Source of the DNA: Rotaria socialis
Taxonomy: Eukaryota > Rotifera > Eurotatoria > Philodinida > Philodinidae
Assembly: GCA_905331475.1 (NCBI GenBank)
Contig: CAJNYU010000028.1
Coordinates: 193,095 to 257,094 of the forward strand
Reading direction: 5' to 3'
Length of the DNA stretch: 64,000 nt
Shown: positions 1-12,602 of the stretch, one piece after another
Layout of the letters: each line of letters opens with the position of its first letter
How positions within the stretch are numbered: the stretch's first letter is position 1
Program-made: the position numbers and the translations under genes
The notes under the pieces: generated by a model
Databases searched by the model: none
The model's input: the letters and a program-made list of their open reading frames with translations, nothing else
Told to the model about the DNA's origin: nothing

Positions 1-1189
1 CCCCCCCGCGCGCGTTTCTCTCATAGGAGGGAGTTTAGCGTTTCTCAACTTTAATCTTTAAATTTAAAGCTAAAACTAGCATATCTTCAAGTTTAACTTT
101 CTTAAAAAAGCCAAAATTTAAAATATATTCTTTAGAAAATCTTTCTTTTGTTAAAATTATTTTTTAATGAAAAACCAATAATTTTGAACAAAAAAATTCC
201 TTTCATGAAAACATTTGTTCGGACTTCAAATCTTTGGACTGTAAATTTTAATCATGCTTGTTTCCATTTGAAGTAAAGCTAAGCTGACATTCGTAACAAA
301 AACCTAGTTTATTAGTCAAAATAGATCTGGAGCAAAACGTACTCTTAAACTTGTAGTCAAATTTTCTAATTATCTCTGGTGGTCGTTCCGAAAATTCGGC
401 ATACTTCTGTCCTTTTTTGTTATGTAAGTAGTACATCTTACACGTTATTTCAACTATCCGATAAAGTGTTTTCAACAATTAATTTATAATGGACTCTGAC
501 TTCTAGCCCAAGGGGGAAAAAGGTGATTTATGATTTTGTGAGTTAAGGTGGTTTATTTGATTTAAAGTGATTTTTTTTATTTAATTTTGATTTTTAGCTG
601 ATTTAAATCAGCTCCCCCCCCCCTTGTTCTAGCCACTCGCTATTTGTTTGCAGCTTCGAATGGAATAAGGAACAAATGTATTAAAGTGTTTATATTGTTT
701 CTTATGTTAGACAACGTCTTCATCAACAACATCGACTTCGCTTTCACTCAATGATATGCATAAAAATTTTATTTTTATCTGACCCAATACGTTAAAATAT
801 TTTTAATCTGAACCCGAACTCGGACCCGGCAAAGAGAAATCTTTAGACCCGGAATCGGACCCGACGGGCTCTATAGTCGAGGCTTCTGGAGATGTTACCT
901 AGAATTCATATGTCTCTATGAATAATAATTTTAGTGACAGTCAAATCCGAAAAGGAAAATCTTTCAACAGATGATTAACCATTATAATATCGGTTGCCTC
1001 GAAATGTTGTACGTCTAATCCTTCGACAGTCAAGAATGTATCTTTTTGCACCCAAACTAGGTCTGTTTAAAAGCATTGCAAAGAAAATTGATCTTTTTTT
1101 CAACTTTTTTGTTTTTGTAAATATTCTTATAAATATCGATTCATTTATTAATACTTTCTTGAAAAATAATCACCTGTTTAAAAAGAAAA
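1..1189. other. Intergenic, no gene recognised
   Basis: The stretch is AT-rich with a C/GC-rich first 14 bases and a C run near 614-623. Short ORFs on both strands lack splice context, codon bias or recognisable motifs. I see nothing I can support as a gene. Confidence 0.6.
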
Positions 1190-1942
1190 TTACATTAACT
1201 CTGATATGAATTCTTCATCAACAGTTACAAAACTTTCTGCCGGTGACAAATTTGTTTTTCTCCTAAGATTGTAGCTGCTCGATGGTATTTGATGTTCAGC
1301 TTGTCGTGCTCGATGTTCAAAATTTTGATGTAAAGCATGTATAGTTACTTGTCGATTTAATATATCAAAACCAATATACGCTATTTCTAGCATACTAAGA
1401 ACAACATAAGTAAAAAGATTTTCCGCACGTATCAAACGACTGTCTTCATTGCAGTTTTTGACATTCGCATAATCGCGTTCATGGATAATAACCATTAAAA
1501 GTGTATGTAACGCAAGTGTTAACAGAACGACTAATTGTAATGCACCGTACCATGTTATACCTAAATCATTTTGTACTCTAACATTTGCCCCTTTACGAAG
1601 AATAATAGTAAATAAACCACAATAACAAGTAACGATAATCGAAATAAATATGACGTGTATAACTTTAAGAAAACGTAATTGTTTATGTTCATAAACACAA
1701 TAATTTATTGTTAGAAAACACGAATAAATTTGTGCGGATGATTGATTAAAAATGATCGGCTTTTGATTATATGAATTATAAATATGAATTTCAGGAGCTT
1801 TCACATGAATTGCATTAAAAACTAGAGCACCAGCTTCCACACAAAAAAGAACGACGATGAACTTTGGATCCATTGTTTTCTGAGGGATATTTTGAACAGC
1901 ATGATAAGTTCTCCTTGTTGGTGACAGACTATGATCGTCCAT
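1190..1942 (-). CDS. Hypothetical four-pass membrane protein
   Basis: This is a single-exon ORF of about 250 residues with four hydrophobic stretches long enough to span a membrane: near residues 27-47 (KFIVVLFCVEAGALVF), 95-120 (HVIFISIIVTCYCGLFTIIL), 134-156 (LQLVVLLTLALHTLLMVII) and 178-200 (FTYVVLSMLEIAYIGF). The C-terminus is hydrophilic and basic, then acidic. The ORF runs 11 codons further upstream, but an acceptor-like TTTATTTTAG ends at 1957. I therefore prefer the second methionine (MDDHSL) as the start, because the acceptor would remove the first. I do not recognise the family. It could be a rotifer-specific protein or a diverged four-TM receptor or transporter subunit. Confidence in coding is good; function is unknown. 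Confidence 0.65.
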   Translation of the reverse strand: MDDHSLSPTRRTYHAVQNIPQKTMDPKFIVVLFCVEAGALVFNAIHVKAPEIHIYNSYNQKPIIFNQSSAQIYSCFLTINYCVYEHKQLRFLKVIHVIFISIIVTCYCGLFTIILRKGANVRVQNDLGITWYGALQLVVLLTLALHTLLMVIIHERDYANVKNCNEDSRLIRAENLFTYVVLSMLEIAYIGFDILNRQVTIHALHQNFEHRARQAEHQIPSSSYNLRRKTNLSPAESFVTVDEEFISELM

Positions 1943-3529
1943 GGATGATAAGCAATCTAAAATAAATTCTTTCAAATTTGATAATTAATTCATTTCAATA
2001 GATGAAGTTAATAAAGAATTCAAGGATTAACATTCGTATTTATCACCTTTTTATGGCCTATTCTTTCACCTAAACTAGATATAGACGTGACAATGTTCGG
2101 GGTGTTTTGAAGAAAAACTACGTATGTAGTTGCTTGATTTCTACTTGATGAGAGACCGCAAATGGAGTTTATAAAAAATATATATGATCATTTATTGCTC
2201 TATTACTTCTTATCTTATATACTCACATACTATTGAAAGCATAAACGATAAGACAGATCTCATTAACTGTATCGAAATTCGATTATTTGCTTTGAATATT
2301 TATTTGACTTAAACATTTACTCATCGGAAATATGATGCATTTTAAGGGCGACTCGAGCTATTAAAATAATGATCGACTGTTACTAATTAGCAACCAATCA
2401 ATATTAAAAGAATCATAAATAAGTGAAATTCTGGTTAAATATATTCTTGTATAGAAATATAAGCAGGTCTTGTTTTGAATCCTATTTACTGATACGCATT
2501 CAACTATTGCATCATTCGATAGATACTCAAATCCACACCAAGGAAAAGTTGAATTCTAATCCAATTATTGTAAACTGTTGAACATTATCAGCTTCATTTT
2601 ATGCCTATCTGATGTTACCAAGGACTATTTCATCAGAGAGTTATTTCGATTGTTTTTCTTTTGAGTTGAATAGTTCTTTCGTTCGACAGGTATCTTCAAA
2701 CAAAATTACCTGAAAAAAAATAGTTGGCTGTTTTATTTCATTCCATTATCGATGTGATCACAACGGCAACAAAAAACAGAAAATAAATTTTCTTTTTCAC
2801 ATATGATGCCAACATATCGCTTGCATATATTATCGTACTATCAATAATAATTTTCTCTTTTAGATATTTCAGCTGCCGTTAGTAAATTAATTATTATTTG
2901 TTTTTTTCCTTACAATAATTCTACTGTATGTTAAACAACTATTGATGGTTTTTCGTTTGACAAACTACGGCAATTAAAAGTTTGTTTTCTTCTTTCTCTA
3001 TTTCAAATTAACCGACAACCACGCCACTGATTATTATTCCGAATAAGACCATGTTGAAATCTAATGAAATTCAGAATTTTATTAATACTGTTTTTAAATG
3101 TCTACTAAGTTATTCTGTGGAGAGAAGAAATATCTTTTTGAAAACTACGGTAACGCAACATAGAAAAACTTATATGTCACGAAAGTTGTCGTTTAATTGT
3201 GATATGCCGTTCAATTAACAACGAGAAGAACCTGAAGGTTAAATAAGGTTGTTTTGTTAGATTTTTATTTTTCAGTTTCACTCAATAAAAATCATACGTT
3301 TCACACATTAGGTATCTGTTTATTATTTGTCACACTTGAAATTGGAGATTTTTTTTCACAACTGTTGACCTTGACGTTAAACACACATTATATCTAATTA
3401 TGTCTTTTATTTTACTAGTAGTTAGATAGGATGACTAGCTGATTAGCAAAAGAAAAACGAATGCATATCATACAAAAATTTAGAAAAAGCAATATTTTTA
3501 TTTTATTGTTTAGTTTAGCGCTTTGGAGT
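1943..3529. other. Intergenic, no gene recognised
   Basis: About 1.6 kb of AT-rich sequence lies between two minus-strand genes. It contains no long ORF, recognisable RNA or repeat. It presumably includes the promoter of the membrane protein gene and the 3' UTR of the smoothelin-like gene. Confidence 0.6.
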
Positions 3530-4336
<807 letters not shown>

Positions 4337-6002
4337 TGTTGTTATTTTTATTCAAACTAAAACCAACAAATCTATTAAAAGAGAATTTTTATTTGTCTGA
4401 GCCAATGCACTCGTACATGCAAGCAAGCACTTTGTGTAGGTGATGAGATTTGAAACGAACACGTGTGAGATCGATTTGTTTTGATTTTTTCATCTTTTCT
4501 ATTCATTGGAACTCACTCTTTTTTCTTTGCATGTTCTATGGCACACAGAACAAAAAGAAAGAACGACACGGATAATTTGTACTACATCTAAGCAAATTAT
4601 GAATCTTGAACTATCGAATAAAACAAAAGAAAGAAATTTATCCAAAACAAAATGTTTACTTTGGAAAAATGAAAAACATGGGGGGGGGGGGGGGNCCCCC
4701 CCCCCCCCCCCCCCCATATCCTGATATAATATATTGTCATCTTAGTAATCCTAATATTAATGGTTCTATATACTTTCTCTTCCTTAGAACAAGTCAAGGT
4801 CATGAATATATGATAACGGATTATTAAACGTTGAGTTCGCTTTATTTGAATTAGTCAGAAATCGAGACTTACCTAAATTCTTATTGATACAGGTACGTAT
4901 AAGTAATGTTGTCTTGATTTTGTTGGGTCGACACCAGTTTATTTCGAATGGTGTCAAGTATTAAGAATGAATACGTAAATCGACCGAATAACCTATGTAG
5001 TTTTCTACTAGAAAGACGAAGACACTTGGCGATTGCCTGTCACTCGTTGCCCTTAAATTTTTCTGCTTACGACAATGACGTAGAAAACTCGTGATATCGA
5101 CTCAGTATGGGCAAGAGAGAAAAAGATGCGGAAATAGGCGTCTTGTTTCCTCTGCCTTTTCTAGTTATCCCAACGAGAAAACAACAAAATAGTACATAGA
5201 AGAAAGAATGATACGGAATATAAAAAAAAAGACGACGACGACTGTGCGTTCTTGTGCTCGACGACGATATTAATCAAGAGAAAAGAAGAAGAAGAAGAAG
5301 AAAACCTACGAGTAATTCATTCTTCCATACATCTGCTGTAAAGGAAAGCTGCCAACACAAGGACAGAAAAACAGCATGCATATATTTCTAAATAAGGAAA
5401 TTCATACATATATAAGCATCTGCATCGTTGCGGGAAAGCTCGATAATGGGTCTAGTGATTACGCAAAATCAACAGCACCATTCTGTATCTTTCTCACATA
5501 CGAATGTCAATGCTTGACTAGCAATTGATTATTCTCATTCGTCATAGATAAATATAAATAAAGTTGATGATTTATTTAGTCAAAACAAAAAAAATGATGT
5601 TTAGTAAATCGTCTTATGCGAGGCATTGTTTCCTTTTTTGAGAAGAACAAAAATAAAATAATAATATAAATAAAGGAAAAAAAAAGATAAATACATATGT
5701 GTGTGTATGATACGTATATAAAACTTTTTTATCTTTGGAGAATTTCGTCTATAATGCTTGATTAGACAATACATGTACATAGATTATAATATGCAGAAAA
5801 ACACAATTAAGAAGTAAATGATACATAACTTTGAAAAATGACAATGAAGGTTGAGAATAAACAAATCGATAAAAGTCATAAAGTGAACTTAAACAAAGAC
5901 ATAACTGGGATAAAGGCATTAAGTATAAAATAAAATAAATTGTATTCGATCGTTCGCGAGAAAATAAAATCCTCCGAAATGTGTTTATTTAGTTGCAGTT
6001 GT
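4337..6002. other. Intergenic with assembly gap and AAG microsatellite
   Basis: The stretch contains a G run, one N and a long C run at 4681-4716, which is an assembly junction rather than biology, and an (AAG)n run near 5284-5301. The glycine- and proline-rich ORFs across 4499-4827 are translations of the homopolymers. No gene is seen. Confidence 0.7.
4681..4716. other. Homopolymer G/N/C assembly junction
   Basis: A run of 14 G is joined through a single N to more than 20 C. This is the pattern of two contig ends with homopolymer tails scaffolded together. Confidence 0.85.
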
Positions 6003-6534
6003 TTAATCTACTTCTGGTGGTGGTGGTGGCTCTCGATTGTCACGTCGTGGACCCTAGAATGGAGAGTAGTAGATTTCTATAAAACCATTATATATTTTTG
6101 CTTACTTGATTATTTGGTTTCCCTAGATTATCACGATTGCTTCGAAGAGTACGTGGACGAAATATGAACAGTAAAAAAGCAATAGCAAGCCATATACCAA
6201 TCATTAAATACATATTAGTCATCCCTGTACTACCAACATCGGCATTGGGTTGGCCAGGTACTAAAAATTGATCAATAAAATTTTTCTAGCACAAGGAAAA
6301 ACTAGATTCTCGTATTCCTACATGGACCAGTAAAGCATTCCGTATCAGTACATGTTGTTTGCGCATTGCGAAGCATACTAGTCAAACGGTTCATAGTGTG
6401 CTCGTGACTCATCTGCAGCGTATTTCAATGTGTGAAACATAAAAAGTAATTTATTGTGAGAATTATCTTACTATGCATTCACATGGATCAAAACCACCAG
6501 CTCCATCCGTTGGATTACCACCAGCGCCATCCAT
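6003..6534 (-). CDS. SMIM14: Small integral membrane protein 14 homologue
   Basis: This is a four-exon gene encoding about 120 residues, close to the roughly 100 of vertebrate SMIM14. Exon 1 has GGFDPCECI. Exon 2 has MSHEHTMNRLTSMLRNAQ followed by TCTDTEC; this CEC...SHEHxM...CTDTEC cysteine block is diagnostic for the family. Exon 3 carries the membrane span (MYLMIGIWLAIAFLLFIFRP) and a basic RTLRSNRDNLGKP segment. Exon 4 is a Pro-rich tail ending PPPPPPEVD. SMIM14 is a single-pass membrane protein reported in the endoplasmic reticulum; its molecular role is poorly known. All three splice junctions keep frame. The start follows an acceptor-like CATAG by three bases. The identification rests on the shared order of motifs and is strong. 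Confidence 0.9.
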
Positions 6535-8062
6535 GACCTATGGATGGCATAAATATTGAAATTCAGTTATTTTAACAAATGTAAATACTTACTAGAAAAT
6601 TTGATTAAAAAAAGCAGGAGAAATAAAAATGTATGATGTTTTTCCGTAGGAAAAGTGGAATGAAGAAAAAGAAATGAGTTGAACTGAATAATGAATCTAC
6701 TGTTGGCGTTTCATGACGCTAAGTGATCTGGAAAAAAAATTATAAACAGGAAAAATTAATGACTCATTCTTCATCAATGAGTACATTCTCAGAAAAAATT
6801 TCTAGAATCACCGAGGACCTCAACTCTGACTTTGAAGTTGAAACACAGGGATCATATTAAGATAGCTGATCGTTCCCCATACGTACAGAGGTATATGTTT
6901 ACTGATATTCACTGAAGAGAGTAAATAGTTTTTGTGTTCAATTTTACTAGATTCTATATGACAGCATGATGATTCGAGTAGATGATGATACTAGAAAAAT
7001 AAATCCCTATTTTCAAGAAAAAATACATCTATTAAATTATGCATAGGCGCTGAAGGCTCAATAGTTACTGTAAAAATACTATATTAATTATTTATAAATT
7101 AGTGTCAAGTCTGATTAACAGCTAATAATGAAAAATAAATAGTGTTATTTTGGTAAAATTTATAATCACCAATAAATGCTGGTTACGTGAAATAAAACCT
7201 ATACCTATCGGCCGGCTTCGACTATAGATAGCGCCACATACCAGATATTAGTAAAAACCGAACAGAATAGAAGCGCGGAGTGGTTCGTCCGACCGACGAA
7301 CAGACTTTTGGTACAGTGACCATCACCGTCGTTGTTTTATAGCTTAAGTTATCGCTTCTGCCATTCGCAACTAGCTTTTCAGATGTAGTACACATCTCTC
7401 TGATCAGAATAAGTATGGTTAGTGTTATCGAAGCTGTCGCAATCGATTGATACGCATGAATACTTACGGTATGATTGTCGTTTTATAAGTGACAATGTTA
7501 TTGTAGATTGGAAGCGCGTGGACGACACGTTTATAATCAATGCGATTTTGGTGCGACAGTTCTATACTCCGGCCTCAAAAGAGCTGCGCTAACGAGCTCT
7601 GCTGCTTTTCTTATTCGTTGCATAAGTTTTCTTTCTTCTCTACAGGCAAATGGTTTAAATCGTGTAGACTTACGCAAAATTACAACCTGACCAAAACAAA
7701 GGAATTATTCTTTTTCTACTTTTTTTTTGTTTCATTCTGTCTATTTTATTTTTCTAAAGTGGCAAAATTATATTTGAAGTAAATATAGTAATCATGATGA
7801 TTGTCAGAACTCAAAGCAGTTTAAATTCAGCAAAAATTCAAGCGCCACGATGCTTACGTATATTTCATTGAAACACCGATAATTTATATCTTTTCAAGAT
7901 GTGGGTATGGCAATTCTTTAATTATGCCCATATAGAAATAAACTTCTGAGTGATAACTTACATGTGAAGAAATCAAACTACGATAGAATAGGTTACATAT
8001 TGGAGGAATAAAAAAAAGCGTACAAAATAAGAATTTATAAACTTTTAATTTGATAGAGATAA
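6535..8062. other. Intergenic, with possible unassigned 5' exon near 7500
   Basis: Mostly AT-rich. Around 7200-7700 the composition becomes more balanced. A 7-bp hairpin (GTTCGTC/GACGAAC) lies at 7283-7301, and a pyrimidine tract with CTACAG at about 7647 looks like a splice acceptor on the plus strand. The ORF at 7508-7690 shows no recognisable protein. It could be the 5' end or a non-coding transcript of an unidentified gene, but I cannot support a call. Confidence 0.45.
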
Positions 8063-8437
8063 TTAAAACTCGAGTTTTTCTATTTTGATTTTCTTTGCGA
8101 CTAAAATTCGCTCTTCTTCGTCATTAAAATGCTCAGTATTTGTTGCTTTTGTAGTTGTCGCAAAGTATTCTGCTTGACAAAATGTTGATCGATTTCGTTT
8201 CAGAAGAAGACTTGTATTCGATGTAAGAATAGTTTGACAAGATCGCGTTTGATAACGATTGAGATTAGTTAATAAAATGAAATCAAGTTCAAAAGGATTG
8301 CCTGTATTTATTGATTTCGATGATTGTTGACCAGAACAATTTACAGAATCAAACACATTCTCATCAATGTACAAACGAGATTCATTTATATCTTGTTCAT
8401 CATCGCTGATAATCATCACACTATCACTATCTATCAT
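8063..8437 (-). CDS. Small acidic protein with a SUMO-interacting motif
   Basis: This single-exon ORF of 124 residues begins MIDSDSVMIISDDEQD. The core V-M-I-I followed by SDDE fits the SUMO-interacting motif, a short hydrophobic stretch flanked by acidic or phosphorylatable residues. The C-terminus ends with a basic cluster (VAKKIKIEK) that could serve nuclear import. No catalytic domain or RING is visible. The family is not recognised. The ATG lies 21 nt after a strong acceptor (TATTTTTTACAG) at 8458-8469. That acceptor follows the poly(A) signal of the upstream same-strand gene by about 18 nt, so this is probably the second cistron of a pair. Coding status is supported by codon use and length; the SUMO role is inference. 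Confidence 0.6.
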   Translation of the reverse strand: MIDSDSVMIISDDEQDINESRLYIDENVFDSVNCSGQQSSKSINTGNPFELDFILLTNLNRYQTRSCQTILTSNTSLLLKRNRSTFCQAEYFATTTKATNTEHFNDEEERILVAKKIKIEKLEF

Positions 8438-8477
8438 GGTAAAGTGAAGAAACGCGCCTGTAAAAAATAGTCAAAAC

Positions 8478-8483
8478 TTTATT
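8478..8483 (-). terminator. AATAAA poly(A) signal between two same-strand genes
   Basis: The canonical hexamer lies 44 nt after the stop codon of the secreted-protein gene and 18 nt before the CAG acceptor that opens the next gene. Confidence 0.7.
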
Positions 8484-8526
8484 GAAAAAAGATATATGTT
8501 CGAAGAAAACAAAATCATAGAATAGT

Positions 8527-9010
8527 TTATTCACTATGAAATGGAATTTTAATGTCAAATGTCCAAAAAGTGGGATCTAAATATGCTGATGAATTTGCAA
8601 TATTATTCGAATAAAGTACGCCTTCATCGACTGTAATATAATAGGAATCTTGGTTAATCCAAGTATGATCTGTTGTGCGAAAAATAATATCTTGACGATA
8701 ATAGAGCACTTTAACTGAAGTCGAGCAGTCAATTTCATATTCAGCATTTGTTGCACGCGTATTATAAAACCGAATATAGGCAGGAAAATTTGGTTGAGTA
8801 ACTGCTCCGTTAGCTTTTTAAACATGGAATAAAAAGAAAAGTAGACTTCAATATTGAATTAAAATATAGTAGAGAAAATAACATACTTTTAATAACCCAA
8901 TAATCATCAGTTGGCTTAATAATGCCATGAGGAATTTTGTCTATTATCCATTGAGCATGTATCGTAGCGCAAGACAATATTAGATAAAAAATGAGTTTCG
9001 CAACGCCCAT
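8527..9010 (-). CDS. Small secreted protein, unknown family
   Basis: This is a two-exon gene of roughly 135 residues. The first exon begins with a clear signal peptide (MGVAKLIFYLILSCATIHAQ) and continues WIIDKIPHGIIKPTDDYWVIK. The intron runs from a GTATGT donor near 8885 to an AAAAAG acceptor near 8814 and keeps frame (VIK-TNGAVTQPNFPAYIRF). Exon 2 has aromatic and beta-strand-like content (YYRQDIIFRTTDHTWINQDS) and ends DIKIPFHSE. There is one internal cysteine, so it is not a disulphide-rich peptide. I do not recognise a domain. Extracellular location is inferred from the signal peptide. It sits 90 nt upstream of the SIM-motif gene on the same strand. Confidence 0.7.
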
Positions 9011-9436
9011 GGCTACTCAAAGTTCGATTAAGAAGGAAAAAAACAGTTGAATGCGACAAAAATCTGATTTAAATGAAATTTTTTCGAATATATATATACA
9101 CCGATTAAACAAAGTGGTGAGCAAATATTATTTTTAATTTTCTTTTTTTTTTCGTTTTTTAATGCAAATATATTGTTCATTTACTTAAAGTGCTTTCATA
9201 ATGGTAGCATAAAATGCAAAATAATTCTTGTCAACAATCAAGATTTATACGCACTATAATCTGAAAATAATCAGAGAATACCGATCCCGTGACCTTAGTC
9301 TTAAATTAAAAAATGCATATACTGATGCTATGTGGAAATAGAAAGTCTTGCAGTATTTTGTTGTACGATGCAGAACTTTTAAATACGTTTACCTGGTTTC
9401 TTTTATTATTGTAGAAAAAGAAAAAAAAGACTATTT
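9011..9436. other. Intergenic, nothing recognised
   Basis: About 0.4 kb of AT-rich spacer with a short TATATATA run near 9092-9100. It probably holds the promoter of the secreted-protein gene and the 3' UTR of the BTB gene. Confidence 0.6.
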
Positions 9437-11948
9437 TTATTCATCTATTTTTTCAAAAACAACGAACTCGAGTACGTCGTGAACAAGAGAAGGATAACGT
9501 TTTTCGAGAAGTTTCCATTGTGGCGACAGAAGAACTTCTCGTGAATGGAATTGAATGAAGCGAAGCACAACTTGTTTGAGATTTTTTACTTGTAATAAAT
9601 AATCATTTGTATGATACTTTTCATATAAGCCAGTAAGAGCTTGATGAATACAAACTAATAATACAGCAGCTGTATTTATATTTAAATTTTGTGTATTACA
9701 CATATCATGTAAACAAAGAAGACAAAGTACATCAATACCGTATTTAACAGCGCCGAAGAATAGAAGACGAATCGTATCAAATGATGGATTAGCTGTTGCT
9801 GATCCTGCTGTTATTGTTGTTGATGATGATCGGCGACGCTTTTTTTCTGCAGCCGGTGATGGTGTTTGACTTGATGAACTCAATGACATATATTGATTTG
9901 TATAGACATAGGCAAACAGTTTTTCAAGAATATTTGGTGGCGGTGTTTCATCGTCACTCGATAAATCTAATTCAGATTCATTGGATGAAGCAAAATATTG
10001 ATTGAAATAAATCGAACGTGCTGACAAAATACTTTTATGCAGATTCCATTGTTGATCTCGGCAACGAATAGTAACATCTGAATGAAGGCCAGAACGATAT
10101 AAATTTTTAAGGAATATAAAATTATCGGGTAATTCAGACACTGTCGTTGTTGTACTAGAACTTGATAGAGTAGGCGGTTGAGTTGAATTTTGATTGAATC
10201 GATCGAATGATCGAAGTCGTGATGGTGGTGCAAAACGAATTTGTTTATTTTGAAATATACGTGGTGAACGAAGTAGACTGTCTTGAATGTTTGGAAGGAT
10301 TCTCAATTCAGCTGATGGTTGATGACGAATCGGAGAATTGTTCATTCGATCAGGTGAAGCATACGCTTGTTGATTACGAGATACAATCGGTGGAAACATT
10401 GAATTTCCCTATGTTAGATTAAAAGATAGTTTTCTAATGAAATTTGTTTTCTTCTGATAAAATAGTTTATTACTCTTGGTTCATCGGAAAACGGATCCCA
10501 TGATGTGGCTGGATTTTCAGCGGTAGTTGCTGTGGTATTTTCTCGAGTAACACCATGTTGATCGGGACTTTTAACTTTATCATTCATTTTAACAACAGAT
10601 GATATTCGTTTAGGTTCGGTTTTCATAGCAGATGAAAGCGTCTGTTCTCGAGTGGATTTTATCGCATGTCCAGTTCCTTTACTTTGAATATTTCCATTAC
10701 TATTCAAGGAAATCATTGTTGGCTCGACAACACGTTTTATACTTTTAGGAACATTGATACGTTGTAATGGTTGTACAATTTGAATTGAAAATAGAAGATA
10801 TTCTATTGTAAAAAATCGACCACTTGTTTCATTGAAATCATGTCGATAAGAATAAATATTTGTAGTTAATTCTTCAAGACTAAAAAATTCCATGGTATAA
10901 TTATCAGCAAGATCTTCAAATGATTGTGTATAACGCCGAAGAACATTATGTTCATTTTTGCATATCATTTCAACCTTACCATAATTTGCATGAATAAAAT
11001 CCGAACATTTGATTGTTAAATACAATGGACTTTGTTTATTGTTTGGCGATGTGCCTGGACATTTGATTAATAGACGCCATTTTTTACTTTTTACGCCTTC
11101 GATTATTTTCACATGAGTAAATTGAAACCGATCCGATACTAAACGTCGATCATTACCGACTAAAAGAAAGGACAATTAGAGAAATCGACTTTTTTAAAAA
11201 TTTTTGTTCTATAATGTTAACAACAATTACTTGGTGGTCTTGTTTGATTAATTTGCTCGATAATCTGATGAAATTTTGTTAATTTCCAATCAGCAGTATA
11301 ACGTCGTGAAAAATCAAATGCTTTTGTTTTTGGTTGAATTTCAATTTCATTTATAAATCGAACATAAGCAAGAATAGTACAATCATCTGTATTCATTGGT
11401 GTTCCTTGTTTACTTTTTGCAATCACATCTTGATAGAGATCGCCTTCGATATCAAAACAAAGTTTGGATGAAATATGATCATTTATAAACGATGATGTTG
11501 GTTCGCCTTTAGCTAAAAAGAATGTGTGATCGTAGAAGGTTGATTCTTTTATTACTTGTCCACCATGTGTTGTGATTAATATTAATTTAACATCAGCACG
11601 AAGACATCGATCACGTGGCGCTAATAGAACAAGACCTATTCGTATGCGCGGTGGATGCGATTGATGTTCAAGATAGAATTGCCAATGTGAATCAAAAGAT
11701 TCATCATAGGGAAAGACGATACTTTCAAGTTCATTTTCAGTGCCAGCTAAATGTAGCCGTCGTAACAATGGTACTGGTACAAACCAATCATGACTAACTA
11801 CGACAAAGCGTTCTTCAACGGCTGGACCTCGTGGAAGAATGACGCGTCGCTAAAACAGAAAATTTATTATTTAAAGAACACAGATAACTAATTTCGCTGT
11901 TACTTTTTTCAACGGATCTTGCACAGTATTATTGCCATTTATGGACAT
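9437..11948 (-). CDS. BTB/POZ domain protein with long N-terminal region
   Basis: A four-exon gene of about 780 residues. Exon 1 (to 11948) encodes MSINGNNTVQDPLKK. The next two exons encode two globular beta-rich regions of about 200 residues each, possibly MATH-like (RFQFTHVKIIEGVKSKKW, then LYLTIKC), but I cannot confirm this. A low-complexity linker follows. The last exon holds a BTB/POZ domain: NLYRSGLHSDVTIRCRDQQW, LHKSILSARSIYFNQYF, LEKLFAYVYTNQYMSL and ALLCLHD-like helices. A basic/serine insert (EKKRRRSSSTT) of about 35 residues interrupts the BTB core after YTNQYMSL. BTB domains mediate homodimerisation and often recruit cullin-3; that role here is inference. Junctions checked at the last intron (DEPR-GNSMFPP) keep frame. 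A TAG acceptor ends three bases before the ATG. Confidence 0.75.
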
Positions 11949-12602
11949 ATCCTACTTTAGATTTTTGTGAACCGATAGATTGAAAATGTGCACGAGAAAG
12001 TTGTCAATTTTGTTTCTTTTCACTATGTATTCATACGATTATATTAATACCATTTGGTCGACAACCACAGCAAATTGTGTGTAAACACGCAGCATCAAAA
12101 CGTTGTAACGATGGTAAAGAAAAATGATTTTCGAGCACTGAAATGCTATATTACCAATGTTAAACAAAAAGAAAAACACCATACAAAAAGAAAACTACAT
12201 CTAATTTCATGAATAGCGTTTATATTTTTAAATACAGAGAACAGTTCTCTAGTCAAAATGTTTTTCAAAGAAAAGAAAAAAAAAAGATACTATTGATAAT
12301 GCATTGAGTTCGACAAGTAAACATATACTCATTAAATGAAAGTTCTATTTAGCATTCATTTTATCACCATGCTTCCTCCTATTTCAAATGTTTCAGTATC
12401 CATTTTTTTCCTAATGGATCCAATAATAAAAATATGTCACGGCAATTGAGCATGAGCTTTAAAAAATATATAAATGCTAAATAATATGCAGAGAAAGAAG
12501 AAAAAAAACGAGTAATTTTCTTGCTCTTTATCATAATCATCCAATACGTAGTACGAACATCTGGCCTTCTATTATTTATACAAACATATCAATAGGAAAT
12601 AC
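11949..12602. other. Intergenic between divergent genes
   Basis: This divergent spacer between the BTB gene (minus) and the METTL24-like gene (plus) contains the possible orphan exon listed separately and AT-rich sequence likely to hold both promoters. Confidence 0.5.
12015..12140 (-). CDS. Possible orphan terminal exon
   Basis: After an acceptor (CATTTCAG) the minus strand reads VLENHFSLPSLQRFDAACLH then TICCGCRPNGINIIV and a stop. The composition looks coding, but no upstream exon was found and joining it to the BTB gene downstream is out of frame. It may be a remnant or an unplaced last exon. Confidence 0.3.

Noticed and set aside
4499-4827. Overlapping Gly- and Pro-rich ORFs on both strands
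   Set aside because: They are translations of the G-run/N/C-run assembly junction, not proteins.
12015-12140. Extra exon of the BTB gene
   Set aside because: Joining the possible donor in CCAAATG|GTATTA to the acceptor before MSINGNN is out of frame, so it was kept only as a low-confidence orphan exon.
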